A stretch of DNA of 64,000 bases from assembly GCA_021845595.1 (NCBI GenBank), contig JAJZVV010000015.1, positions 16,294 through 80,293 on the forward strand. The letters run 5' to 3'. This stretch comes from Pseudomonadota bacterium (GTDB lineage: Bacteria; Pseudomonadota; Alphaproteobacteria; Acetobacterales; Acetobacteraceae). A program made the position numbers and the translations under genes. The notes under the pieces were generated by a model. It did no database searches, was not told the origin of the DNA, and was given only the letters and a program-made list of their open reading frames with translations. Shown one piece after another: positions 43,108 to 52,225 of the stretch (its first letter is position 1; each line of letters opens with the position of its first letter).

Positions 43108-43234
43108 AGCAACCTCCGATCTGATTGAGCCGTTCCGGCTCGATCAGATCGGAGATAAGTTGCTCTAGACTCATAGGTTTCTAGAGCACGACCGTCCGAC
43201 CGGATGATTCCATCAGGTCGGACCGTGCTCTAGA
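43105..43234. repeat. Bipartite palindromic element, copy B
   Basis: Hairpin 1 (43105-43167) has outer arms TAGAGCAAC/GTTGCTCTA and inner arms CTCCGATCTGAT/ATCAGATCGGAG. A 12-base spacer precedes hairpin 2 (43180-43234). Relative to copy A it is inverted: hairpin 2 matches A's hairpin 1 almost perfectly, while hairpin 1 keeps only the outer arms of A's hairpin 2 and has a different but still paired core. It lies between malonyl-CoA decarboxylase and ilvD, convergent genes. Confidence 0.9.
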
Positions 43235-43249
43235 GCCGGCGCCGAGACT

Positions 43250-44974
43250 CTAGATATCCGCGTAGCAGTGCGTCTCCGCTGCCGCGCCCGGCTGGGTCAG
43301 GGCGCCGAAGCAGGCCGGGCCCACCGTCTGGGCGTATTTCCACAGCGCGCCGCTGTTGTAGTCGGTTTTGCGCGGCTGCCACGCGGCGCGGCGGGCGGCG
43401 AGCTCCTCGGCGGAGAGCGCGACGTCGATCGTGCCGGCCTCGGCATCGATGATGATGCGGTCGCCGTTGCGCAGCAGCGCGATCGGTCCGCCCACCGCCG
43501 CCTCCGGCCCGACATGGCCGATGCAGAACCCGCGCGTCGCCCCCGAGAACCGGCCGTCGGTGATCAGCGCCACCTGATCGCCCATGCCCTGGCCATAGAT
43601 CGCGCTGGTGGTGGAGAGCATTTCGCGCATTCCCGGCCCGCCCTTCGGCCCTTCGTAGCGCACGACGATGACATCGCCCGGCTTGTAGGCACGCGCCTGC
43701 ACCGCGGCGAACGCGTCCTCCTCGCAGTCGAAGCACAGCGCCGTGCCCTCGAAGCGCAGCGCGTGCATCCCCGCCACCTTCACGATCGCGCCCTCGGGGG
43801 CGAGATTGCCCTTGAGCCCGACGACGCCACCGGTGGGCGAGAGCGGCCGGCTGACCGGATGGATCACGTCCTGGTCGGTCGGAAACACGACGTGTGCGTG
43901 GTTCTCCGCCAGCGTCCGCCCGGTCACCGTCAGGCAGTCGCCATGCAGCAGCCCGCCATCGAGCAGCGCCTTGATGATCACCGGCATGCCGCCGACGCGG
44001 TAGACATCGAGCGCGACATATTTGCCGCCCGGCTTGAGGTCGGCGATGTAGGGCGTGCGCCGCATGATCGCGACCACGTCGTCGAGGGTGAAGCGGATGC
44101 CCGCCTCCGCGGCGATGGCGGGGAGATGCAGGCCGGCATTGGTCGAGCCGCCGGTGGCGCCGACGACCACGGCGGCGTTCTCCAGCGCCTGGCGCGTGAC
44201 GATGTCGCGCGGGCGGATGCGCTGTTCGACCAGCGCCATCACCGCGCGGCCGGACTGCACGGCGAACCGGTCGCGATCCTCATAGGGCGCCGGCGCGCCG
44301 GCCGAACCGGGCAGGGCCAGCCCCATCGCCTCGCTCACCGTCGCCATGGTGTTGGCGGTGAACTGCCCGCCGCAGGCCCCGGCCGAGGGACAGGCGACGC
44401 ATTCCAGCTCGTGCAGATCGGCATCGCTCATCTTGCCCGCGGCGTGCTGGCCGACGGCCTCGAACACATCCACCACCGTCACGTCGCGGCCCTTGAACCG
44501 GCCGGGCAGGATCGAGCCGCCATACATGAACACGCTCGGGATGTTCAGCCGCAGCATCGCCATCATCATCCCCGGCAGCGATTTGTCGCAGCCGGCGAGG
44601 CCGACAAGCGCATCGTAGCAATGGCCGCGCACGGTGAGCTCCACCGAATCGGCGATCACCTCGCGCGAGACCAGGGAGGATTTCATCCCCTGATGGCCCA
44701 TGGCGATGCCATCGGTGACGGTGATGGTGGTGAATTCGCGCGGCGTGCCGCCGGCCTCGGCGACGCCCTTCTTGACCGACTGTGCCTGGCGCCCGAGGGC
44801 GATGTTGCACGGCGCGGCCTCGTTCCAGCAGGTGGCGACGCCGACGAAGGGCTGATGGATCTCGTCCTCGGTCAGCCCCATCGCGTAATAATAGCTGCGA
44901 TGCGGGGCCCGGTCCGCGCCCTCGGTGGTGTGGCGCGACGGCAGGCGCGATTTGTCCCAGCGTTTCGTTGTCAT
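43250..44974 (-). CDS. ilvD: Dihydroxy-acid dehydratase
   Basis: The 574-residue enzyme retains the iron-sulfur ligands (C56 in WNEAAPC, C129 in GCDKS, C201 in PSAGAC) and the SSTTSA-like end [25 protein letters not shown]. It forms 2-keto acids for valine, isoleucine and pantothenate. The ATG at 44974 follows a G-rich ribosome site; a reading from 44995 adds 7 residues. No other ilv gene is adjacent. Confidence 0.96.
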   Translation of the reverse strand: MTTKRWDKSRLPSRHTTEGADRAPHRSYYYAMGLTEDEIHQPFVGVATCWNEAAPCNIALGRQAQSVKKGVAEAGGTPREFTTITVTDGIAMGHQGMKSSLVSREVIADSVELTVRGHCYDALVGLAGCDKSLPGMMMAMLRLNIPSVFMYGGSILPGRFKGRDVTVVDVFEAVGQHAAGKMSDADLHELECVACPSAGACGGQFTANTMATVSEAMGLALPGSAGAPAPYEDRDRFAVQSGRAVMALVEQRIRPRDIVTRQALENAAVVVGATGGSTNAGLHLPAIAAEAGIRFTLDDVVAIMRRTPYIADLKPGGKYVALDVYRVGGMPVIIKALLDGGLLHGDCLTVTGRTLAENHAHVVFPTDQDVIHPVSRPLSPTGGVVGLKGNLAPEGAIVKVAGMHALRFEGTALCFDCEEDAFAAVQARAYKPGDVIVVRYEGPKGGPGMREMLSTTSAIYGQGMGDQVALITDGRFSGATRGFCIGHVGPEAAVGGPIALLRNGDRIIIDAEAGTIDVALSAEELAARRAAWQPRKTDYNSGALWKYAQTVGPACFGALTQPGAAAETHCYADI

Positions 44975-45048
44975 GGATCTTTCCCCCGCTCGCATTGCCG
45001 GGCAGCTTAGGGTTCGTGGCCGGACTGGACAAGATCGGGGGAGAAACG

Positions 45049-46014
45049 ATGGCCGGCGAGACGAGGCGGCGGGTCGAGGTCAACGGGATCGGGCTGGCGC
45101 TGCGCGAGCAGGGCGCCGGGCCGCTGGTGCTGCTCTGCCATGGCTGGCCGGAGCTCTCGCTCTCCTGGCGCCACCAGCTCTGCGCCCTGGCCGAGGCCGG
45201 GTTCCGCGCCGTCGCCCCCGACATGCGCGGCTTCGGCGACAGCGACGCGCCCGCCGAGGCCGGCGCCTACACCATCTTCCACACCGTCGGCGACATGGTG
45301 GCCCTGCTCGCCGCGCTCGGCGAGACCCAGGCGGTGATCGTCGGCCATGACTGGGGCGCGCCGGTGGCGTGGACCGCGGCGCTGATGCGCCCGGACCTGT
45401 TCCGCGCCGTGGTCGGCATGAGCGTGCCGCACCGCCCCCGCAGCGCCCGCGAGCCGCTCAGCGCGCTGCGCGAGGGCGGGTTCGGGCGGCACTACTTCCT
45501 CCATTTCCAGACCCCGGGCGTAGCCGAGGCGGAATTCGAGCGCGACGTGGCGACGACGCTGCGCCGCGTTCTCTACGCTGCCTCGGGCGACGCGCCGATG
45601 GGCGGCGGCGGCGCGTTCCTCACCGCGGTGCCGGAAAGCGGGTTCCTCGCCGCCGCGCCGGAACCCCAGGCCCTGCCCGCCTGGCTCGACGAAGCGGTGC
45701 TCGACCAGTTCGTCGCCGCCTACCGGCGCACCGGGTTTCGCGGCGGACTCAACTGGTATCGCAATCTCTCCCGCAACTGGGAGCTCACCGCGCCGTTCCA
45801 GGGCGCGCTCATCCACCAGCCGGCGCTGTTCATCGCCGGCACGCGCGACCCGGTGATCCAGGGCCCGATCGGCGAACGCGCGCTGGCCGCCATGCCGGCT
45901 GCCGTGCCCGGCCTGCGCCGCCAGGTGCTGATCGAGGGCGCCGGCCACTGGATCCAGCAGGAGCGCGCGGCCGAGGTGAACGCGGCGCTGATCGGGTTCC
46001 TGCGCGAACTCTGA
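45049..46014 (+). CDS. Alpha/beta hydrolase, epoxide hydrolase-like
   Basis: The 321-residue protein has [14 protein letters not shown] (oxyanion HGxP), nucleophile Asp in [11 protein letters not shown], and AGHWIQQER as the His, with GTRDPVIQ the third acid. This is the layout of soluble epoxide hydrolases. The ATG at 45049 has GGGGGAG upstream, and it is divergent from ilvD. A palindromic element begins right after its stop. Confidence 0.86.
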   Translation: MAGETRRRVEVNGIGLALREQGAGPLVLLCHGWPELSLSWRHQLCALAEAGFRAVAPDMRGFGDSDAPAEAGAYTIFHTVGDMVALLAALGETQAVIVGHDWGAPVAWTAALMRPDLFRAVVGMSVPHRPRSAREPLSALREGGFGRHYFLHFQTPGVAEAEFERDVATTLRRVLYAASGDAPMGGGGAFLTAVPESGFLAAAPEPQALPAWLDEAVLDQFVAAYRRTGFRGGLNWYRNLSRNWELTAPFQGALIHQPALFIAGTRDPVIQGPIGERALAAMPAAVPGLRRQVLIEGAGHWIQQERAAEVNAALIGFLREL

Positions 46015-46114
46015 GCGTGATGACCGTAGGCGGAATCGCCGTAGGTCTGAATCACGCGATCAAACAGAGAGCATAGAGTGGGATGACTGAGCGAAAGCGA
46101 TGTCATCCCACTCT
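46015..46114. repeat. Palindromic element C, two hairpins between convergent genes
   Basis: Hairpin 1 (46015-46057) starts immediately after the hydrolase stop with GCGTGAT and ends ATCACGC. Hairpin 2 (46075-46114) has perfect 13-base arms AGAGTGGGATGAC/GTCATCCCACTCT. Together they form a 100-base element between this gene and livF, so it may stop transcription from both sides. It resembles elements A and B in layout (two hairpins, short spacer) but not clearly in sequence. Confidence 0.75.
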
Positions 46115-46137
46115 GAGCTTCTCCAGTCGCGCCGGCG

Positions 46138-46845
46138 TCAGACTTCCAGCCACTCCCGCCGCACCGCCTCGTTGGCGCGCAGGTCCGCCGGCGTGCCCTC
46201 GAACACCATGCGGCCGTGGCCCATGACATAGAGCCGGTGGGCCACGTCCAGCGCGATGGCGAGTTTCTGCTCGACGAGCAGGATGGCGATGCCGCGCCCG
46301 GCGATCTCGCGCAGCAGTTCGCCGACCCGGGTGACCATCTGCGGCGCCAGCCCCTCGGTCGGCTCGTCGATCATGATCAGGTCGGGGTCGCCCATCAGCG
46401 TGCGGCAGATGGTGAGCATCTGCTGTTCGCCGCCGGAGAGCACGCCGGCGGCGGTGTCGGCGCGTTCCTGCAGGCGCGGGAAAAGCTGGTAGGTCTGCTC
46501 GAAGCCGAACCGCGGCGCGCGATTGCCGCGCTTGCGGCCGAGGATCAGGTTCTGCGCCACCGTCAGCGTCGGGAAAATGGCGCGATCCTCCGGCACGTAG
46601 CCGAGGCCGAGGCGGGCGATCTCGTATGGCTTGCGCCCGGCGATGCCGGCACCGCGGAAGGCGACGCTGCCCTGCGGCGGCACGTCGCCCATGATCGCCT
46701 TCAGCGTCGTCGACCGTCCGGCGCCGTTGCGCCCGAGGATGGCGACGATCTCGCCGGCCGCGACCTCGAGATCGACGCCGTGCAGGATGTGGCTCTTGCC
46801 GTAATAGGCGTGCAGATCGCGCACGCGGAGCAGCGGCTCGCTCAT
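46138..46845 (-). CDS. livF: Branched-chain amino acid ABC transporter ATPase LivF
   Basis: The 235-residue ATPase has signature LSGGEQQMLTICRTLMGDPDLIMIDEPTEGLAP and a Q-loop region. The Walker A reads GRNGAGRST, with Arg where Lys is usual. It powers uptake with LivG. The ATG at 46845 overlaps the livG stop. Last gene of the liv operon. Confidence 0.9.
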   Translation of the reverse strand: MSEPLLRVRDLHAYYGKSHILHGVDLEVAAGEIVAILGRNGAGRSTTLKAIMGDVPPQGSVAFRGAGIAGRKPYEIARLGLGYVPEDRAIFPTLTVAQNLILGRKRGNRAPRFGFEQTYQLFPRLQERADTAAGVLSGGEQQMLTICRTLMGDPDLIMIDEPTEGLAPQMVTRVGELLREIAGRGIAILLVEQKLAIALDVAHRLYVMGHGRMVFEGTPADLRANEAVRREWLEV

Positions 46846-47603
46846 GACGGTGCCGCCACCGCGGTGCCGAGATAGGCCTCCTGCACTGCCGGGTTGGCGC
46901 GCACGCGCTCGGGCGTGTCGGAGGCAATGATCTGGCCGTAGACGAGAACGGAGATGCGGTCGGCGAGATCGAAGACCACGCCCATGTCGTGCTCGACCAT
47001 CACCAGCGTGCGGCCCTCCGTCACCTTGCGGATCAGCGCCACCGCGTGCTCGGTCTCCGACCGGCTCATGCCCGCCGTCGGCTCGTCGAGCAGGACGACG
47101 TCGCCGCCGCCGACGATGGTGATGCCGATTTCCAGCGCCCGCTGCTCGGCATAGCTGAGCACGCCGGCCGGCAGATCCCGCCGGTCGATGAGGTTGATCT
47201 GTTCCAGCACCTCCTCGGTGCGCGCGGTGAGGTCCGCCAGCCCGTCGACGGCGCGCCACAGCGAGGTGCGATAGCCCATCGCCCACATCGCCGCGCAGCG
47301 CACGTTCTCGAACACGCTGAGGCGCGGGAAGATGTTGGTCACCTGGAAGCTGCGCGCGAGCCCGCGGCGGTTGATTTCGTATGGCGCGTGGCCGGTGATG
47401 TCGGCGCCGTGGAGCCGGATGTGGCCCGAACTCGGCGCGAAGCGACCGCTGATGAGATGGAACAGCGTCGATTTGCCGGCGCCGTTCGGCCCGATGACGG
47501 CATGCCGCTCGCCGGCGGCGATGGCGAGATCGACCCCGCGGATGATCGGCACGCGGCCGAAATTCTTGTGCAGCGCTTCGATTTCCAGAGCCTGCACGGT
47601 CAT
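46842..47603 (-). CDS. livG: Branched-chain amino acid ABC transporter ATPase LivG
   Basis: The 253-residue ATPase has normal Walker A (GPNGAGKST), INRRGLARSFQVTNIFPRLSV typical of LivG, and Walker B VVLLDEPTAGMSRSE. The C-loop is LSYAEQRALEIG, a form common in LivG. The ATG overlaps the livM stop by ATGA. Confidence 0.92.
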   Translation of the reverse strand: MTVQALEIEALHKNFGRVPIIRGVDLAIAAGERHAVIGPNGAGKSTLFHLISGRFAPSSGHIRLHGADITGHAPYEINRRGLARSFQVTNIFPRLSVFENVRCAAMWAMGYRTSLWRAVDGLADLTARTEEVLEQINLIDRRDLPAGVLSYAEQRALEIGITIVGGGDVVLLDEPTAGMSRSETEHAVALIRKVTEGRTLVMVEHDMGVVFDLADRISVLVYGQIIASDTPERVRANPAVQEAYLGTAVAAPS

Positions 47604-48889
47604 CGTCCGCGCCCCCGCCGCGCTTCGGCGAGCGTCGCCGCCCAGGCATTGCCGACGATCGGCAGCACGCGGCGGAACGCGACGAACCCCGGCACCGCGA
47701 GCAGCACGGCGAGACTCCACGGCGCGGCACTGGCCGCGTCCAGTGGCACATGCAGGAAGCGGAACGCGGTGCCGCCCTCCGATCCGGCGCTGAGCCGGTA
47801 GGCCATTTCGAGCGCCAGCGCCGCGCCGGCGAAGGTGACGAGCCCGAGCGCCAAGGCCAGCGCATAGGCCGGGACCAGCCGATGCAGCAGCCGCGCGCGC
47901 CAGACCGGCGCATGCATGGCGATGAGCCCGGCGATGCCGCCCGGCGCGAAGCTGACCATGACGATGAACAGGATGCCGAGATAGAGCTGCCAGATCTCGG
48001 TCGCGTCGCTCAGCATCACCTGCAGGAAGGTGATGAGGACGGCGCCGATCACCGGCCCGGCGAAATTGCCGACGCCGCCGATATAGGTCATCAGCAGCAC
48101 GATCCCCGACGGCGCGGCGCCGACATTGGCCGCGTTCATGATCTCGAAATTGATCGCGGTGAGGCCGCCGGCGATGCCGGCGAACAACCCGGCCAGGCAG
48201 AAGGCGATGAAGCGTACGCTCTGGGTATTGTAGCCGATGAAGGCGGCGCGCTCCGGATTGTCGCGCACGGCGTTGCAGATGCGCCCGAACGGGGTGCGCG
48301 TGAGGGCATACATCGCCATCATGCAGACCAGGCACCAGAAGGCGATGAGGTAATAGACCTGGAGCTGCGGGCCGAAATTGAACCCCGCGACATGGAGCAG
48401 CTTGGTGCGGTTCGTGGTGATGCCGTCCTCGCCGCCGAAGAAGTCGCGCAGGATCAGCGCGCTGGCCCCGACCAGTTCGCCGAGGCCGAGCGAAATCATG
48501 GCGAAGGCGGTGCCGCCGCGCCGGGTCGAGACGCTGCCGAAGATGACGCCGAAGACGAGCCCCGCCACGCCGCCGACCAGCGGCAGCACCGCGAGCGGCA
48601 CCGGCAGATGCGCCGCGGTGATCCCATTCATCGCGTGCACGACGAGGAATCCGCCGAGCCCATAATAGACCGCGTGGCCGAACGAGAGCATGCCGGTCTG
48701 GCCGAGCAGCATGTTGTACGACAGCGCGAAAATGATCATGATCGCCATCAGGCTCATGGTCGTGAGCCCGGTGCCGGAGGAAAAAACATAGGGCAGCACG
48801 GCGAACAGCGCGGCGGCCACGACCCAGACGCCGGCGAGCGCGCCGCCGCGCCCCGTCCGGCGCACGCCCGTCTGCGCCACCGCGCTCAT
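47600..48889 (-). CDS. livM: Branched-chain amino acid ABC transporter permease LivM
   Basis: The 429-residue permease has ten or more membrane segments, the motif YNMLLGQTGMLSFGHAVYYGLGG and FGRICNAVRDNPERAAFIGYN. An extra C-terminal membrane segment of about 80 residues follows the conserved domain, making it longer than typical LivM. It overlaps livH by four bases. Confidence 0.9.
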   Translation of the reverse strand: MSAVAQTGVRRTGRGGALAGVWVVAAALFAVLPYVFSSGTGLTTMSLMAIMIIFALSYNMLLGQTGMLSFGHAVYYGLGGFLVVHAMNGITAAHLPVPLAVLPLVGGVAGLVFGVIFGSVSTRRGGTAFAMISLGLGELVGASALILRDFFGGEDGITTNRTKLLHVAGFNFGPQLQVYYLIAFWCLVCMMAMYALTRTPFGRICNAVRDNPERAAFIGYNTQSVRFIAFCLAGLFAGIAGGLTAINFEIMNAANVGAAPSGIVLLMTYIGGVGNFAGPVIGAVLITFLQVMLSDATEIWQLYLGILFIVMVSFAPGGIAGLIAMHAPVWRARLLHRLVPAYALALALGLVTFAGAALALEMAYRLSAGSEGGTAFRFLHVPLDAASAAPWSLAVLLAVPGFVAFRRVLPIVGNAWAATLAEARRGRGR

Positions 48890-49836
48890 GTCTCACGCGT
48901 TCCGAACAGGCCGCGCGGGCGGAAGATGAGGATCAGCACCAGCAGCAGATAGGGCATGATCGGCGCGATCTGCGCCACCGTCACCTGCGTGATCTCGGCG
49001 AAGAACGCGTCCGGCGCGAGGCGGGCGCCGAACAGGGCGAGCAGGTCGGCGAGCGAGACGTTCATCGCGACGGCGAAGGTCTGCACCAGACCGATCAGCA
49101 GCGAGGCCGCGAAGGCCCCGGCGAGCGAGCCGAGTCCACCGACGACCACGACGACGAACAGAATCGGGCCGAGCAGGCCGGCCATGTTCGACTGCGTCAC
49201 CAGCGCCGGCCCGGCGATGACGCCGGCGACCGCGGCCAGCCCGGTGCCGACGCCGAAGGCGAGCATGAACACGCGCGGCACGTTGTGGCCGAGCATCGCC
49301 ACCATGTCCGGATGGGTGAGTGCGGCCTGGATGATGAGCCCGGCGCGCGTGCGCGTGAGGACCAGCAGCAGCACGGCGAAAATGGCGATGGCGGTGAGCA
49401 GCTCGAACAGCTTGTAGGCGGGATAGTTGGTCGAGAAGATGGTGAAGGCGGTGAAGTCCAGCGTCGGCGGCACGCGGTAGTCCACCGGCAGGCGGCCCCA
49501 GAGCATCTGCACCACTTCCTCGATGACGAAGGCGAGGCCGAAGGTGAAGAGCAGCTCGGCGACATGGCCGTGCCGGTGCACCGTGCGCAGCCCGTAGCGC
49601 TCGACCGCCGCGCCGATGGCGCCGACGAGCACCGGGGCGATCAGCAGCGCCGGCCAGAAGCCGAGGGCGCGGCTGAGCTGGTAGCCGAAGAAGGCGCCGA
49701 GCATGTAGAAGCTGGCGTGGGCGAAGTTCAGCACGCCCATCATGCTGAAAATCAGCGTCAGGCCGCTGGCCATCAGAAACAGCAGCATGCCGTAGAGCAC
49801 GCCGTTGAGTGTCGAGACGATGATCAGCTCGAGCAC
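48886..49836 (-). CDS. livH: Branched-chain amino acid ABC transporter permease LivH
   Basis: The 316-residue permease starts at GTG (VLELIIVSTLNGVLYGMLLFLMASGLTLIFSMMGVLNFAHAS), with eight helices. A reading from 50064 would add 76 residues and overlap the upstream binding-protein gene. LivH pairs with LivM as the membrane channel. Confidence 0.9.
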   Translation of the reverse strand: MLELIIVSTLNGVLYGMLLFLMASGLTLIFSMMGVLNFAHASFYMLGAFFGYQLSRALGFWPALLIAPVLVGAIGAAVERYGLRTVHRHGHVAELLFTFGLAFVIEEVVQMLWGRLPVDYRVPPTLDFTAFTIFSTNYPAYKLFELLTAIAIFAVLLLVLTRTRAGLIIQAALTHPDMVAMLGHNVPRVFMLAFGVGTGLAAVAGVIAGPALVTQSNMAGLLGPILFVVVVVGGLGSLAGAFAASLLIGLVQTFAVAMNVSLADLLALFGARLAPDAFFAEITQVTVAQIAPIMPYLLLVLILIFRPRGLFGTRET

Positions 49837-49870
49837 GGACGGGGTGCTCCGGCGGCCGGGCGCGGCGCGA

Positions 49871-51118
49871 TCAGCTCGGCCGCTGCATCTTGCAGGTGGT
49901 GGGCAGAACGGTCTGATCCGCCGGCACTTTGCCGACCTCCTTCCAGCCCCAGCCGGTGTGCTCCTCGTCGAACGGCTGACCGGCGCCGAGCGGGCCGAGC
50001 GCGACCACGAACATGTCCTGGAAGAACTGGTGATCCGCCGCCCGCATGAACCCCTCGCCGCCATCGAAGGTGGTGATCTTCATGCCCTCGAGCTTGGGCG
50101 CGAACTTCAGCGGATCCGCCGATTTCGCTTCCTCGATGGCGCGGAAGATCATGTCCATCATGTTGAACACCCGCGGATACCACAGGGTCTGGCCGTTGAG
50201 CTTGGTGCGGAACTCGGTCTCCATCGCGCGCGCCGGCGCATAGTCGATATTGGCGAACCCTTCGCCGACGGCGAAGACGCGATCGGCCAGATTGGCCTGG
50301 CGGATCGCGGTCGGGCCGCCGGCACCGCCGGCGTAGTAGGTGTACCAATCCGCCTGCAGCCCGGCATCGGCGGCGGCCTTGAGCAGCAGGGCGATGTCCT
50401 GGCCCCAGTTGCCGGTGATCACCGTGTCCGCCCCGGACGCCTTGATCTTGGCGATATAGGGCGAGAAATCGGTGACCTTCAGCAGCGGGTGCAGCTCGTC
50501 GCCGACGATCTGGATGTCCGGCCGCTTCTGCGCCAGCATCTTGCGCGCCTCGGTACGCACCGACTGGCCGAACGAGTAGTCCTGGTTGATGAGGTAGATT
50601 TTCTTGATCGAAGGCCGCGTCTTCACGTAGTTGGTCAGCGCCTCCATCTTGATGTCCGAATTCGCATCCCAGCGGAAGTGCCAGTAGCTGCACTTGGCGT
50701 TGGTCAGCGACGGATCGACGGCGGCGTAGTTGATGTAGACGACCTCCTTGCCGGGATTGCGGTCGTCGTACTTGGCGACGAAATCCTCGATCGCGGCGCC
50801 GACGGAGGAGCCGTTGCCCTGGGCGATGATGCGCGCGCCGGCATCGATCGCCTTCTGCACCTGTACCAGCGCTTCCTGCGGATTGGTCTTGTCGTCGTAG
50901 CCGAGAATCTCGACCTTCATGCCGAGCACGCCGCCCTTCGCGTTCACCTGGTCGGCGATGTACTGGAAATGCTCGAGCCCGACCTGGCCGACGCTGGCGC
51001 CGCCGCCGGAGAGCGGATCGACATAGGCGATTTTCAGCGTGTCGGCGCGGCCGAGTGCCGTGCCGGCCATCAGCCCGATCCACGCGAACGCCACTACCCT
51101 CGAAATGGCAGGCGACAT
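49871..51118 (-). CDS. ABC transporter substrate-binding protein, branched-chain amino acid type
   Basis: The 415-residue periplasmic protein has a signal peptide (AFAWIGLMAGTALGRA), then LKIAYVDPLSGGGASVGQVGLEHFQYIADQVNAKGGVLG typical of peripla_BP_6 proteins. Substrate may be an amino acid, amide or aromatic acid. GGAGGG precedes the ATG. It is the first gene of the liv operon and is likely driven by the promoter at 51201-51234. Confidence 0.92.
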   Translation of the reverse strand: MSPAISRVVAFAWIGLMAGTALGRADTLKIAYVDPLSGGGASVGQVGLEHFQYIADQVNAKGGVLGMKVEILGYDDKTNPQEALVQVQKAIDAGARIIAQGNGSSVGAAIEDFVAKYDDRNPGKEVVYINYAAVDPSLTNAKCSYWHFRWDANSDIKMEALTNYVKTRPSIKKIYLINQDYSFGQSVRTEARKMLAQKRPDIQIVGDELHPLLKVTDFSPYIAKIKASGADTVITGNWGQDIALLLKAAADAGLQADWYTYYAGGAGGPTAIRQANLADRVFAVGEGFANIDYAPARAMETEFRTKLNGQTLWYPRVFNMMDMIFRAIEEAKSADPLKFAPKLEGMKITTFDGGEGFMRAADHQFFQDMFVVALGPLGAGQPFDEEHTGWGWKEVGKVPADQTVLPTTCKMQRPS

Positions 51119-51200
51119 CACCGTTCCCTCCGTGTCCGACGACGCTTCTGGCCTGCTGGCGTCTCGCCTGCCGGCCGGCATCGTCTCTCTCGACGCAGGC

Positions 51201-51234
51201 TGACAGATCTATGTCAGAGGTCAAACTGGGTCAA
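51201..51234 (-). promoter_or_regulatory. Putative promoter and operator of the liv operon
   Basis: On the minus strand TTGACC (51229-51234) and TAGATC (51206-51211) are 17 bases apart, about 85 bases upstream of the binding-protein ATG. The -10 lies within an inverted repeat, TGACA at 51201-51205 and TGTCA at 51212-51216, which could bind a repressor. The -35 overlaps the 3' end of the DUF3859 gene. Confidence 0.4.
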
Positions 51235-51865
51235 TCGCTCCCCGGCCACCACGCGCCCCACCCCGCGCGTTCGGACGGCCGTGGCAGGAGCCGGCATCGG
51301 CTCCGGGCGGCACGGTGACGATGAAGTCCTCGCCGGCGAGTTCGCGCCCGTCGTCGCGCAGCGCGATGCGCCAGCGCCCCGGCACCATTTCCCAAGGTTC
51401 ATCGAACGCGAACCCGACGAAGCGGACGCCGGGTCCGGTCGGCACGGTGTAGGTCTCCACCTCCGCGCGCCGTCCGTCCGGCGCGGTGATCGGGGGATGC
51501 TCGACCTCGACCCGCAACCCCGGCGGCCACGCCCCCGCCCCGGCCAGCCGATACTCCAGGCCGAACACGGCACACGGCCGGGCGACGATGTCCGGCCCGG
51601 CGGCGAGCAGGGACGGCAACGGCCGCTCGACGACGTCGGCCAGCGTCTCCTGGCCCGGCGCCGGCGCCTGCCAGCCGCTCGGCGGCGCGGCGCTGAAGTT
51701 GCCAAAGGCGACGATCTCGATGCTCGGCGCCGGGGCGGCGGCTTCGATCGCGGGTGCGAACAGGAGCAGCATGGCTGGGGCCAGCCGGACGGGGCTTGAC
51801 CGCGGCGAGGGTGGCGGCGCAATCTGGGCTCGACTGCGAATGGTTCTCAATTGAAAGTGTCCCAT
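51221..51865 (-). CDS. DUF3859 domain protein, secreted
   Basis: The 214-residue protein has a hydrophobic N-terminal segment (LAPAMLLLFAPAIEAAA) and then the DUF3859 core: CAVFGLEYRLAG, GLRVEVEHPPITAPDGRRAEVE and FVGFAFDEPWEMVPGRWRIALRDDGRELAGEDF. Function is unknown. Starts at 51865 or 51772 (right at the hydrophobic segment) are both possible. The first shares CATG with the divergent cupredoxin start. Confidence 0.78.
   Translation of the reverse strand: MGHFQLRTIRSRAQIAPPPSPRSSPVRLAPAMLLLFAPAIEAAAPAPSIEIVAFGNFSAAPPSGWQAPAPGQETLADVVERPLPSLLAAGPDIVARPCAVFGLEYRLAGAGAWPPGLRVEVEHPPITAPDGRRAEVETYTVPTGPGVRFVGFAFDEPWEMVPGRWRIALRDDGRELAGEDFIVTVPPGADAGSCHGRPNARGGARGGRGAIDPV
51835..51849. promoter_or_regulatory. 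Fur-like box between DUF3859 and the cupredoxin gene
   Basis: The 15-base sequence on the minus strand, TGAGAACCATTCGCA, matches the common Fur box TGAGAATCATTCTCA at 13 positions. It lies 15 bases before the cupredoxin ATG, whose operon encodes an iron permease, so Fur repression is sensible. Binding is untested. Confidence 0.5.
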
Positions 51866-52220
51866 GCCCCTCGCCCCTCGCCGTGCCCACCGCCTCGCCC
51901 TGCCGCTGGCCGCTCTCGCCGTGATCGTCTCGCCGGTCACACCGCGGGCCGCGGAGCCGGCGCCGATCGAGGTCACCATCAAGGACCATCGCTTCGAGCC
52001 GGCGGAGATCACCGTGCCGGCCGGCCAGGCGGTGCGGCTGCATGTGCGCAATCTGGATGCCTCGGCGGAGGAATTCGACTCCCCCGCGCTGAAAGTCGAG
52101 AAGGTCATCGCCGCCAACGGCGCCGCGATCGTGCATCTGCGCCCGCTGAAGCCGGGCCGCTACGCCTTCACCGGTGAATATCACGAGGACACGGCGCGCG
52201 GCACCGTGGTCGCGCAGTAG
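51864..52220 (+). CDS. Periplasmic cupredoxin-like protein of an iron uptake pair
   Basis: The 118-residue protein has a signal peptide (LPLAALAVIVSPVTPRAAEP) and a cupredoxin domain: PIEVTIKDHRFEPAEITVPAGQAVRLHVRNLD, then SAEEFDSP. It lacks the classical blue-copper Cys but has His and Glu that could bind metal. Such proteins accompany FTR1-type permeases. The ftr1 ATG follows 5 bases after its stop. Confidence 0.86.
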   Translation: MPLAPRRAHRLALPLAALAVIVSPVTPRAAEPAPIEVTIKDHRFEPAEITVPAGQAVRLHVRNLDASAEEFDSPALKVEKVIAANGAAIVHLRPLKPGRYAFTGEYHEDTARGTVVAQ

Positions 52221-52225
52221 CGCCC

